A stretch of 23,548 bases of DNA, taken from CAZBQC01 sp964494015 (GTDB taxonomy: Bacteria; Bacillota_I; Bacilli_A; RF39; UBA660). The notes under the pieces were generated by a model. The model was not told the DNA's origin. It made no database searches and was given only the letters and a program-made list of their open reading frames with translations. Numbering within the stretch: position 1 is the first letter of the stretch; every line of letters starts with the position of its first letter. Location of the stretch: NCBI GenBank assembly GCA_964494015.1, contig CAZBQC010000010.1, positions 1 to 23,548 on the forward strand, given 5' to 3'. Below are positions 7,886-19,222 of this stretch, piece by piece. The position numbers were made by a program, and so were the translations under genes.

Positions 7886-8614
7886 ATGTTTAAAAAAATT
7901 GTTCAGAATATTCCTAATACTATTACCTTTTTGAGAGGGGCCTTAGGTATTACCTTATTGCCAGCTTTGTTTTTTAGTGGCAATATTTTAGGATCTTTTA
8001 TTACTTATATAGCTTTAGGAGCCACCGATTTTATTGATGGCAGTTTGGCCAGAGTTTTAAAAACAGAGTCAAAATTTGGAGAAAAGATTGATCCGATCTC
8101 TGATAAAGCTCTGGGTATCACTTCTTTAGCCCTGGTAAGTATTATAAATCCTCTGATGTATTTGCCTTTAGTGTTAGAATCTTTGATTGGGATAGTGGGA
8201 TGTTTTAGATATCGTAAAGAAAAAGATGAAGCCTCTGTTATCAAAATAGGTAAATTTAAAATGACCTCATTATTTATGACGACAATTTTAACTTTTTTAT
8301 CAGCTTTAAATCCAGCTTTTTTACCATTTCAAATTGGATTTTTAACCCTTACTTCTCTCCTACAGGGAGTAACTTTATATGAAAATATTAAAAAAGTTAA
8401 TGAAAAAGAAGTATTAACACCAATCATCAAACCTAAAGAAGAAATTGAAGAAGAGAAAATAGAAAACCAAGACCAGAAATCAATAAAAAAAACCTTGACC
8501 GTTAAAGATAAATATATTAAATTTAGGGATCTGCTTGATGATTTAGTTTCCTCGAAAGAAGATCGAGAAAGAGAATTAGGAAGCAAAGTTTATAAGAAGC
8601 ACTTTAAAAGATGA
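7886..8614 (+). CDS. CDP-alcohol phosphatidyltransferase family membrane protein
   Basis: Integral membrane enzyme that transfers a phosphatidyl group from a CDP-linked lipid to an alcohol. The full signature D-x2-DG-x2-AR-x8-G-x3-D-x3-D is present: D48, D51, G52, A55, R56, G65, D69, D73. About five to six hydrophobic segments occupy residues 10-170. Residues about 175-242 form an unusual charged, lysine/glutamate-rich cytosolic tail. A second family member (pgsA) lies at 18463, so this one could be a cardiolipin-synthase-like or other paralogue; the acceptor alcohol cannot be told from sequence. The ATG at 7886 has AGGTGAG upstream, and the gene has its own promoter and terminator. Confidence 0.88.
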   Translation: MFKKIVQNIPNTITFLRGALGITLLPALFFSGNILGSFITYIALGATDFIDGSLARVLKTESKFGEKIDPISDKALGITSLALVSIINPLMYLPLVLESLIGIVGCFRYRKEKDEASVIKIGKFKMTSLFMTTILTFLSALNPAFLPFQIGFLTLTSLLQGVTLYENIKKVNEKEVLTPIIKPKEEIEEEKIENQDQKSIKKTLTVKDKYIKFRDLLDDLVSSKEDRERELGSKVYKKHFKR

Positions 8615-8632
8615 TAGTATCATCCTTTTTTT
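8610..8632 (+). terminator. Rho-independent terminator of the phosphatidyltransferase gene
   Basis: GATGAT (8610-8615) / ATCATC (8619-8624) around loop AGT, preceded by AAAA and followed by a T7 tract (8626-8632). The TGA stop at 8612-8614 is inside the 5' arm. Confidence 0.75.
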
Positions 8633-8666
8633 GTGTTTAAATATATGATTAAGGCCTGAAATATTG

Positions 8667-8672
8667 TATAAT
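8667..8672 (+). promoter_or_regulatory. -10 element for pcrA
   Basis: Consensus TATAAT placed 18 bases before the pcrA ATG, just after the preceding terminator. No convincing -35. A start near 8679 would give a very short leader beginning at the AGAGGT ribosome site. Confidence 0.5.
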
Positions 8673-8690
8673 AATGATAGAGGTAAACAT

Positions 8691-12778
<4,088 letters not shown>

Positions 12779-12780
12779 TT

Positions 12781-12831
12781 AAACGTTATTCATATATTTA
12801 AAATAGGTGATATATATGAATAACGTTTTTT
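12781..12831 (+). repeat. Perfect 17-bp inverted repeat enclosing the ZIP gene RBS and start; probable ligA terminator
   Basis: Left arm 12781-12797 (AAACGTTATTCATATAT) is the exact reverse complement of 12812-12828. The 14-base loop (12798-12811) holds the AGGTGAT ribosome site, and the right arm holds the ATG (12816-12818) and codons 2-5 of the transporter. A T6 run (12826-12831) ends the right arm, so the element has the form of an intrinsic terminator for ligA while also able to hide the transporter start codon. The pairing is read directly; the regulatory role is inferred. Confidence 0.8.
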
Positions 12832-13571
12832 ATAGTTTTACTATTACAACTTTAGCTGGTTTATCGACCCTTTTAGGCTACATAATCGTCCTTTTTTTAA
12901 AGAAACCTAATAATGGTATTATTGCCATTTCTTTAGCTTTTGCAGCTGGTATTATGACGAGTGTTTCTTTTTTAGATTTACTGCCTAACTCTTTTATCAA
13001 GATAAGCACGGTTTATTCATTGATTGTCACCATTATCTATCTCTCGATCTTTTTTATTTTAGGTGTGACTTGTTCATTTCTAATCGATAAATATGTTCCA
13101 TCTCCCAATGAATGTTTAAAGAATCCCAAATTATATCGTGTCGGTTTTATTTCTCTTATTGCCATCATTCTTCACAACATTCCAGAAGGTATCGTCACTT
13201 TCATGGTCAATACTAATAATTTTGAGTTAGGACTTATTATTACCACTTCGATTATTCTTCATAATATTCCAGAAGGAATCAGTATTGCGGTACCTATTTA
13301 TTATTCGACTGGAAAGAGATTTAAGACTTTTTTTTACTGTTTAATAGTTGCCTTATCAGAGCCATTTGGGGCTATAATCACATACTTATTTTTTTATCGT
13401 TATATTAACGATTTAACAATTGGTTTTTTATTTGCCGCCATTGCCGGTATTATGATTAGAATTTCTTGCTATGAACTCTTACCAACATCGTTAACTTATC
13501 AAAAGAAAAAACTAACTATCGTTAGCTTTTTAATCGGTACTTCTTTTATGATCATCAATCACTTTCTTTAA
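12816..13571 (+). CDS. ZIP family divalent metal transporter (ZupT-like)
   Basis: Membrane transporter expected to import zinc or other divalent metals. The 251-residue protein has about eight hydrophobic segments and the two metal-binding ZIP signatures HNIPEG at 120-125 (TM4) and HNIPEG at 149-154 (TM5), plus SEPFGA (181-186) in TM6, all in the ZupT/GufA order. The in-frame GTG at 12807 lies within the AGGTGAT ribosome site, so the ATG at 12816 is the start. The start region is inside a 17-bp inverted repeat, which suggests separate control of expression. The gene is convergent with the PBP gene: the two stop codons overlap at 13568-13571 and there is no terminator between them. The metal substrate is not decidable from sequence. 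Confidence 0.9.
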   Translation: MNNVFYSFTITTLAGLSTLLGYIIVLFLKKPNNGIIAISLAFAAGIMTSVSFLDLLPNSFIKISTVYSLIVTIIYLSIFFILGVTCSFLIDKYVPSPNECLKNPKLYRVGFISLIAIILHNIPEGIVTFMVNTNNFELGLIITTSIILHNIPEGISIAVPIYYSTGKRFKTFFYCLIVALSEPFGAIITYLFFYRYINDLTIGFLFAAIAGIMIRISCYELLPTSLTYQKKKLTIVSFLIGTSFMIINHFL

Positions 13572-16405
13572 TCTACGACGGTAATTTTTCTCGTAATTGA
13601 ACCACTATAACTCTCATAATTGACTTTATATTCAATCGTGTAAGTACCAGTTATATTAGAATCAAAACTATCGACAATGACACCATTACGTTTTATTTCC
13701 ATCTGATAGGTAACAATTCTACTTGTAATATCTACACCTTCTTCATATAACGTAAATGGTGGCATATAATCACTCCAAGCTGTACCTTTCTTAATGGTAA
13801 TTACAGCATCTCCTGCTAATTGTAATACATAATCAAAATCTTCTTTTAATTTCGTCGTTGCACCACTGCTCGCAAAATTCTTATTATCTTTATACGAGGT
13901 TACAACTTTATAAGTGCCATGGTAGTTAGTTAAACTATCGATAGTATAGGAAGTCTTCTCGGTAAAACCAATCAGTTGATTATCAAAGTAAACATAATAA
14001 CCAAAGGTATCACCACTGACTAGCATTTTGTCAGTAGCTTTTGTCCAAGTAAGTTTAACTCCTTCAGTCAAACTGGATACCGATAAATTAGTCACATTAT
14101 CTAGTTTAGCATATTTAGTTGAAATTTCTTTTGGCTCAGTCCCTTTTTTAAAATATTCGTAGACGATTTGATTGGCCGGTGTATCAGCACTAGGAAGAGC
14201 CGCTGGGTTACTACCCATTTCGACCCCAACTTGAACGACACTGTTTGGAACTTTCCAATTTTTATTATCACGATCGAAGACGGCAGCCGCAATTTTACCA
14301 AATAGATCTAAACGATCGGTATTGGCTTCATTCATCAACAAGACTCGATCCAAGTGATCGGGATCAATTGCATCATAGCCATACCACATCGCTACCGAAA
14401 GAGTTGGGGAGTAGCCGATAACCCAACTATCACTAATGGCATCCGATGGTAAGCCAGGATACATTTTTCTAATTTTTTGGTCATAGTTAGTAGTTCCAGT
14501 TTTAGCAGCCATGTTGACACCACTAACTCGCATTCTCCATGAGACAACACCTTTTAAGACATCAGTTATCATAAAGGCGGTCGAATCACTCATTACTTGA
14601 ACCTTGGTTGATTCATAGGTAGTGGTTTCATTATCGTCACGAAAGACAACTTTATTAACGGTATAAGGTTCATAATAATATCCACCATTGCTGAAAGCTT
14701 GATAGGCTCCAGCCATTTGTAAAGGGGATGCACCATTGAAAGCCCCAATAGCATGAGCTTCATGAATTGTGCCACCACTTATTTCTGGTTTAATTCCAAG
14801 AGCTTGCACAAAAGCTAGAACTTTCTTTTTATCTAGTTGTTGAAAAGCCTTTAATGCCGGAATATTTCGTGAATTAGCAAGAGCACTTCGAAGGGTTAAC
14901 GTTCCCCAATAGCCACCATCCCAGTTTTTAATTGGTGTTCCATCACTGTAAGTATAAGGCTCATCGACAAACAAAGTATAAGTAGAAAAATTATTGTATT
15001 CCATTCCAGGACCATAGTCAAAAAGTGGCTTGGCTGTCGATCCGATCTGTCTTTTAATCCTAGTAGCATAGTTATAGGTTTTGGCCGCATTTTTATTTCG
15101 TCCAGCTCCAATCGCTACAATTTTACCACTAGTGGTATCAACTGCTGCAACACCGGACTGAAGGTACTCATTTTTCCACTTGTAGGTGACACCATTAAAG
15201 ACATTATTTAGAGCTTTCTGTTTGGTTCGATCCATATTGGTATAAATTAACATGGGAGTAGTAGCTGGATCAACCTTATATTTATCTTGAACCTCTTTAA
15301 TGACGGTATCGATATAACCTTGAAATTCAAATTGAGTAGTGCTTTTAGTAGTTAAAAGACTACTAATTGGAATACTATTAGCTAAATCAGCTTCTTCCTT
15401 AGTAATATAGCCATGTCTAACCATTAACGATAAGACAGTTTTTCTTCTTTTAGTCGCATTGACCGGATTAGTATAAGGATTATAACTATTAGGAGATTGA
15501 TACATTCCAGCAACGAGAGATGCCTCTGCCAAAGTTAAATCTTTTGCTCTTTTTCCAAAGTAATACTGGCTAGCTTGTTCAACTCCATAGACATTATTTC
15601 CTAACAAGTGATTGTTAACATAAAATTCAACGATCTCTTCCTTAGTAAACTGTTTTTCTAATTTAAAGACAGCTAAATAAATATCGGTAAACTTACGAAT
15701 AATTCCTTGGATACCGGAAGCTGTTCTACTGGTAAAACTATTTTTGATAACCTGCATGGAAATGGTCGATCCACCTCCAGCATCGCTATTGCCAGTAATT
15801 TGTCCCATCGTCGCCTTGGCAAATCTTGCTAAATCAAAGCCGTTATGTTGAAAGAATCTTGAGTCCTCAGTGGCAATTAAAGCATCGATAAATACTTCTG
15901 GCAACTCATCATAGGTAACATTTTCTCTTAACTCACTACCAAGTTCGACGATGACAGCACCTTTGTTATCGTAAATAATTGTCGATTCCTTAGCTTTTAA
16001 GAGACTAACTTTAAAAGCTGGTGCCGATTTGACAACATATCCAAAAAAAGCTCCCAATGCTGCAACACTAATAATAGCAATTGTCAAGAAAGTTATCACG
16101 ATAATATTGATAATTTTTCTTCTTCGTTTTTTTGACTTTATTCGGTCCAATAAGTGAGCCACACCAAAAATCACTGCTAAGCCACCGATAATAATAACAG
16201 TTTCTTTAAGTCCTAAAAATTGGTAAAGCAATACTAAAAGCACGACCAAGACAGCAACAAAAACCAAGAACTTAATAATTCCTTTTTTCTCCCTTGGCTC
16301 TTTGATCTCTTTTGTTACCTTTTTCTCTATTTTTTCTTTTTTTCCTTTGAATGTACCTACTTCTTTTTTAACTTCCTTTTTTTTCTTCTTCTTATTATTA
16401 CTCAT
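13568..16405 (-). CDS. Class A penicillin-binding protein (PBP1A type)
   Basis: Bifunctional peptidoglycan glycosyltransferase/transpeptidase, homologous to B. subtilis PonA, 945 residues. The cytosolic N-terminus is very lysine-rich (1-44). Three hydrophobic segments follow (about 44-64, 68-86, 98-124), more than the single anchor normal for the class. GT51 domain: ATEDSRFFQHNG with the catalytic glutamate E180, GGGSTISMQ (210-218) and the EEIVEFYVN block. Transpeptidase: STAK with nucleophile S456, SRN (512-514), KTGT (635-638). The C-terminus carries a fibronectin-III-like domain (about 748-840) and an Ig-like domain (about 865-945). The ATG overlaps the recU stop (ATGA), with GGAGG 10 bases upstream, so it is coupled to recU as in B. 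subtilis. Confidence 0.96.
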   Translation of the reverse strand: MSNNKKKKKKEVKKEVGTFKGKKEKIEKKVTKEIKEPREKKGIIKFLVFVAVLVVLLVLLYQFLGLKETVIIIGGLAVIFGVAHLLDRIKSKKRRRKIINIIVITFLTIAIISVAALGAFFGYVVKSAPAFKVSLLKAKESTIIYDNKGAVIVELGSELRENVTYDELPEVFIDALIATEDSRFFQHNGFDLARFAKATMGQITGNSDAGGGSTISMQVIKNSFTSRTASGIQGIIRKFTDIYLAVFKLEKQFTKEEIVEFYVNNHLLGNNVYGVEQASQYYFGKRAKDLTLAEASLVAGMYQSPNSYNPYTNPVNATKRRKTVLSLMVRHGYITKEEADLANSIPISSLLTTKSTTQFEFQGYIDTVIKEVQDKYKVDPATTPMLIYTNMDRTKQKALNNVFNGVTYKWKNEYLQSGVAAVDTTSGKIVAIGAGRNKNAAKTYNYATRIKRQIGSTAKPLFDYGPGMEYNNFSTYTLFVDEPYTYSDGTPIKNWDGGYWGTLTLRSALANSRNIPALKAFQQLDKKKVLAFVQALGIKPEISGGTIHEAHAIGAFNGASPLQMAGAYQAFSNGGYYYEPYTVNKVVFRDDNETTTYESTKVQVMSDSTAFMITDVLKGVVSWRMRVSGVNMAAKTGTTNYDQKIRKMYPGLPSDAISDSWVIGYSPTLSVAMWYGYDAIDPDHLDRVLLMNEANTDRLDLFGKIAAAVFDRDNKNWKVPNSVVQVGVEMGSNPAALPSADTPANQIVYEYFKKGTEPKEISTKYAKLDNVTNLSVSSLTEGVKLTWTKATDKMLVSGDTFGYYVYFDNQLIGFTEKTSYTIDSLTNYHGTYKVVTSYKDNKNFASSGATTKLKEDFDYVLQLAGDAVITIKKGTAWSDYMPPFTLYEEGVDITSRIVTYQMEIKRNGVIVDSFDSNITGTYTIEYKVNYESYSGSITRKITVVD

Positions 16406-16974
16406 CTATTAAATACCTCCAAATATTTATCAATAATTTCTATATAATCAACTCTAGGACAATACTTATTGGCAATCAAGCAACCCTTGCTTTCAAAATA
16501 CTCGTGTTTTATCGAACAATTTTTATTCTGATCCAAGTAATCGATTAGATCTCTTGCCCATAATAAGTATGTTTCATTTAGTTTTACAAATCTGACAATT
16601 AAAAAACATATTCCTCCGTTATTGTTGATATTTCTAATATGCTCTAATTGGTGCTTATGAATGTTAGCTAGCGGGAAAAAGCGCTTATTATTAGTTTCTT
16701 TAGCCTCAAAATCAATATATTTTCCTCGATATAACCCATTATAATCAGTCGTTGATGGTCTTTCAAAAAAAGCTTCCTTGATTACGACCTTATCTTTAGC
16801 CAAATAACTCATCTTGACAACTCTAATTGGCGTTGGTTTTTTATAGATGTAAGCAATCCCGGAATCACGATAATACTCGTTACTAAGATTAATTTCACTC
16901 TCTAAGCTCATCCCGCGATTAGAATAATCAACTTGACGCTGAAAATTTTTTTTCATTCCATTTGGGTAATTCAT
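16402..16974 (-). CDS. recU: Holliday junction resolvase RecU
   Basis: Endonuclease of the PD-(D/E)xK fold that resolves Holliday junctions in Firmicutes and is linked to chromosome segregation. 190 residues. It begins MNYPNGMKK and then NRGMSLESEINLSNEYY, the typical RecU N-terminus with the metal-ligand glutamates. The catalytic block is STTDYNGLYRGKYIDFEAKET (D77, E90, K92), followed by FPLANIHKHQLEHI. The stalk region is in place. AGGTGG lies 4 bases upstream of the ATG. It is first in a two-gene operon with the class A PBP (stop and start overlap as ATGA), a conserved pairing of recombination and cell-wall genes. Confidence 0.96.
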   Translation of the reverse strand: MNYPNGMKKNFQRQVDYSNRGMSLESEINLSNEYYRDSGIAYIYKKPTPIRVVKMSYLAKDKVVIKEAFFERPSTTDYNGLYRGKYIDFEAKETNNKRFFPLANIHKHQLEHIRNINNNGGICFLIVRFVKLNETYLLWARDLIDYLDQNKNCSIKHEYFESKGCLIANKYCPRVDYIEIIDKYLEVFNR

Positions 16975-16990
16975 AAAACCACCTAGAGTA

Positions 16991-17019
16991 ATTATACTAT
17001 AATTTATTAATTTATTCCA
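16991..17019 (-). promoter_or_regulatory. Promoter of recU-PBP operon
   Basis: On the minus strand, TATAAT (16991-16996) with TGGAAT (17014-17019) 17 bp upstream as a weak -35. It is 17 bases from the recU start codon and reads away from the gpsB side. Confidence 0.55.
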
Positions 17020-17104
17020 GAATTATTTTGTTGATTTTCAAGAACTTTTGTCGAAAGAAGTGAAATTATTAGATTAATATGTTAAATTAATTTAGGAGGA
17101 AAAG

Positions 17105-17191
17105 ATGAATATCTTAAGTATTATTGAAATTTTTAACAAAATGATCGAAAAAAAGCACTATATTAAGATCATTATGGCCGTGAAACAGTAA
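17105..17191 (+). CDS. possible small ORF, 28 aa, own RBS and terminator
   Basis: The ATG at 17105 has a textbook AGGAGGA at 17094-17100; the frame reads MNILSIIEIFNKMIEKK then HYIKIIMAVKQ and ends at TAA 17189-17191, just inside a strong terminator stem. The peptide is basic with two short hydrophobic stretches and could form an amphipathic or membrane-associated helix, but is too short for any family call. An inverted repeat (17140-17146 / 17167-17173) lies within it. No convincing promoter was found upstream. It may be a small protein, a type I toxin-like peptide or the coding part of a small regulatory RNA; coding status is inferred only from RBS quality and layout. Confidence 0.4.
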   Translation: MNILSIIEIFNKMIEKKHYIKIIMAVKQ

Positions 17192-17220
17192 ATATTTATT
17201 GACTTTTTCACGATTTTTTT
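17179..17220 (+). terminator. Rho-independent terminator after the 28-codon ORF
   Basis: Outer stem CGTGAAA (17179-17185) / TTTCACG (17206-17212), inner stem CAGTAAA (17186-17192) / TTTATTG (17195-17201) with one G:U, a 4-base bulge (17202-17205) on the 3' side, then ATTTTTTT to 17220. The shape is that of an intrinsic terminator. Confidence 0.75.
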
Positions 17221-17227
17221 AGATAAT
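17199..17227 (+). promoter_or_regulatory. gpsB: gpsB promoter, -35 nested in the upstream terminator
   Basis: TTGACT (17199-17204), 17-bp spacer, GATAAT (17222-17227). An alternative TATAAT lies at 17227-17232 but would need a 22-bp spacer. The -35 hexamer is part of the 3' half of the terminator hairpin. Confidence 0.65.
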
Positions 17228-17256
17228 ATAATATATAAAGGATGAGTGGTTTTATT

Positions 17257-17604
17257 ATGTTTCAAAACAAAGTTGCTTTGACACCGCAGGATATTCTGGA
17301 TAAAGAATTTAAAATTGATACTCGAGGATACCGTCTAAAAGAGGTCGATCAATTCTTAGATGTCATTATCGGTGACTATGAACAGCTATTTGAAATCATT
17401 CATAATTTAGAGACAGAGAAAGAAGAGCTATTAAAAGAAATCATGAGTTTGAAGCAAGAGTTACGCAATTTGAAAATGAGTGTCGATATTGCTAAGAGCT
17501 CGGATAAAGAAATTACTAGCATCGATATTATCCGTAGATTATCGCAACTTGAAAAGATTGTTTACGATAAGGAAGACAATCAAGAAGAAGAGATTAGCGA
17601 ATAA
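17257..17604 (+). CDS. gpsB: Cell division protein GpsB (DivIVA family)
   Basis: GpsB is a small DivIVA-like coiled-coil adaptor that links class A PBPs to the division and elongation machinery in Firmicutes. 115 residues from the ATG at 17257; an in-frame ATG at 17242 would add five residues but has no spacing for a ribosome site, whereas GAGTGG at 17244-17249 fits 17257. The N-terminal membrane-binding domain has LTPQDILDKEFK, RGYRLKEVDQFLD and DYEQLFE; a coiled coil follows; the C-terminal trimerisation segment has DIIRRLSQLEKIVY, the GpsB signature. It sits opposite recU-PBP, its likely partner, and directly before rnpB, as in B. subtilis. Confidence 0.94.
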   Translation: MFQNKVALTPQDILDKEFKIDTRGYRLKEVDQFLDVIIGDYEQLFEIIHNLETEKEELLKEIMSLKQELRNLKMSVDIAKSSDKEITSIDIIRRLSQLEKIVYDKEDNQEEEISE

Positions 17605-17605
17605 T

Positions 17606-17961
17606 AAATAATACTAGACAAACGCTGTATTCTTGTAATATAGAGGAAAGTCCATGCTCGCAAAAGCTGTGATGCTTTTAGTGTTCGTGCTTAGGGAAAA
17701 AATAACCTAAGGTGGTTTTGCCAACGGCGACGAGATAACCTAAGTTTTTAAATATGGTTATAGTAATCGTAAAGTGCTATAGTGACGATTTTTTTAGAAA
17801 TAAAAAAAGTGGAACGTGAGTAAACCCCACGAGCGAGAAACCCAAATTTTGGTAGGGGAACTTCTTAAATGAAAGAGAACATTTAAGAGGACTAGTAATA
17901 GTAGATAGATGTTTGTCGCCTTCTTAATGAAGGTACAGAACATGGCTTACAAGTATTATTT
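17606..17961 (+). ncRNA. rnpB: RNase P RNA, Bacillus (B) type
   Basis: Catalytic RNA that removes tRNA 5' leaders. Conserved blocks: GAGGAAAGTCCATGCTCGC around 17643 (P4 5' side and neighbours), AGTGTTCGTGC, GTGGAACG...GTAAACCCCACGAGCGAGAAACCC, the B-type AATTTTGGTAGGGGAAC, and near the end ACAGAACATGGCTTACA (P4 3' side). The ends are set by a 10-bp P1 helix, 17606-17615 with 17952-17961. Length about 356 nt. It starts 2 bases after the gpsB stop, the same gpsB-rnpB order as B. subtilis. No separate terminator is evident. Exact ends may differ by a few bases. Confidence 0.96.
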
Positions 17962-17980
17962 AATTATTGAGGTGGAAATT

Positions 17981-18466
17981 ATGAAAGAAATAGGTGAATA
18001 CCTAAGAGATATACGTAAGAAGAATGGAGTTACGATCAATGAAGCAAGCGATGATTTAGGTATTACTGTCTCGCAGCTTGAAAATATTGAAACTGGTAAT
18101 TTTAAAGCTTTTAAAGATATCTTTGAATTAAAAAAGTATCTAAAGTCCTATGCTAAGTACTTAGGATTAAATTATGAGAAAGTTTTAGATGAATTCAATG
18201 ATTTTGTTTTTGAGAAAACTTCCAAGATTTCTTTTGAAGATATTAAAAATGCTAAAAAGAATAAAGAAAAAAATGAGCACAAAATCAGGTCACCATATAC
18301 CAAGATTAAACAAAATAAATATGATATTGCACCAATTGTCTTAACAATAACCATTATCTTATTTGTTTCTTTATTAGTATATTTAGCCTTAAAAATAATC
18401 GACAATAACAACAGTCGTAATACAGAACTTTTAAGGGACATCAAAGTAGTGGAGGAGAAGTTATGA
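17981..18466 (+). CDS. rodZ: RodZ-like helix-turn-helix membrane protein
   Basis: 161-residue short homologue of RodZ/YmfM, which couples MreB filaments to the elongation machinery. An N-terminal HTH_25-type domain (about 3-66: IGEYLRDIRKKNGVTINEAS...LGLNYEKVL), a lysine-rich linker, one membrane helix (about 118-139) and a short outer tail are seen; the large periplasmic domain of proteobacterial RodZ is absent. Longer in-frame starts at 17909 and after would lie inside rnpB; the ATG at 17981 has GAGGTGG 5 bases upstream. Its TGA overlaps the pgsA ATG (ATGA). The order rodZ/ymfM-pgsA-recA is the Firmicutes norm and supports the call. Confidence 0.88.
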   Translation: MKEIGEYLRDIRKKNGVTINEASDDLGITVSQLENIETGNFKAFKDIFELKKYLKSYAKYLGLNYEKVLDEFNDFVFEKTSKISFEDIKNAKKNKEKNEHKIRSPYTKIKQNKYDIAPIVLTITIILFVSLLVYLALKIIDNNNSRNTELLRDIKVVEEKL

Positions 18467-19068
18467 ATTTACCCAATAAATTGACAATCGTTAGAATAAT
18501 TTTAACTATATTTATTATTATTTTATTAGTCTTTCCTTTTTACACTTTAGGTTATAACTTTCCTAAGTATGAAGTTACAGCTTTTGGTAGTAGTATTCAA
18601 ATTGGACTTGAATATATCATTTCAGGAGTCTTGTTTATCATTGCGAGCCTTACAGATTTTTTAGATGGCTATCTAGCAAGAAGAGATAATTTAGTAACTG
18701 ATACTGGTAAGATTCTTGATTCGATTGCCGATAAGTTTTTAGTTAATACGATTCTAATTGTTTTAGCCACAGCTAATTATGTTCATGTTATCGTTCCAAT
18801 CGTTATTGTCGGACGAGATATTATTGTCAATGCAATTAAGACTCAGTCAGCAGCCAAAGGAAAGGTGGTAGCAGCCATCAATTCGGGTAAAATTAAAACG
18901 GCAGCGATGTTGGTGGGAATTACTTTAAAATTTTTTGGCAACATGCCATTTGAGTTCTTTAATATTAACGTCGACGACTTCTTAATTTATTTTGCCACTA
19001 TCATGGCTATCATTTCCATGATCGAATATATTAGTTTAAATAAAAAATTAATTTTTGTCAAAAATTAA
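18463..19068 (+). CDS. pgsA: CDP-diacylglycerol-glycerol-3-phosphate 3-phosphatidyltransferase
   Basis: Integral membrane enzyme making phosphatidylglycerol phosphate, the committed step of phosphatidylglycerol synthesis. 201 residues. It starts MNLPNKLTIVRI, the typical PgsA N-terminus, and has the full CDP-alcohol signature D65, D68, G69, A72, R73, G82, D86, D90. Later blocks VGRDIIVNAIK and GKIKTAAMLVGITL are also PgsA-like (R and K that bind glycerol phosphate). GGAGG lies 7 bases before the ATG, and the start overlaps the rodZ stop. cinA, which often sits between pgsA and recA, is missing here. Confidence 0.95.
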   Translation: MNLPNKLTIVRIILTIFIIILLVFPFYTLGYNFPKYEVTAFGSSIQIGLEYIISGVLFIIASLTDFLDGYLARRDNLVTDTGKILDSIADKFLVNTILIVLATANYVHVIVPIVIVGRDIIVNAIKTQSAAKGKVVAAINSGKIKTAAMLVGITLKFFGNMPFEFFNINVDDFLIYFATIMAIISMIEYISLNKKLIFVKN

Positions 19069-19077
19069 AAAAGCTGG

Positions 19078-19112
19078 CTCTAAAATAGAAAAACTCTTTT
19101 AGAGTTTTTTAT
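19078..19112 (+). terminator. Rho-independent terminator after pgsA, with alternative pairing
   Basis: AAAAACTCT (19089-19097) / AGAGTTTTT (19101-19109), loop TTT, ending in a T run. An upstream CTCTAAAA (19078-19085) can instead pair with TTTTAGAG (19097-19104), which would break the first hairpin. Confidence 0.8.
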
Positions 19113-19222
19113 TTTCCTATCATTTTTTTACTTAAAAATTGTCATTTTGGTAAATTTATGACAGTTGCAAATAAATTTTTTATCATATAAACTATCTATT
19201 AGGCAGTTATTTTAAAAAGATA

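Noticed and set aside
14101..15111. Extra minus-strand frames inside the PBP gene
   Set aside because: They are shadows in other frames of a long, well-conserved gene and have no ribosome sites.
17909..17980. Longer N-terminus for the RodZ-like protein
   Set aside because: These bases belong to the 3' part of rnpB; the ATG at 17981 has the proper ribosome site and matches the family start.
19140..19163. TGTCAT-N12-ATGACA dyad upstream of the recA promoter as an operator
   Set aside because: Short AT-rich arms with a wide gap, matching no regulator I know; noted under the recA promoter only.
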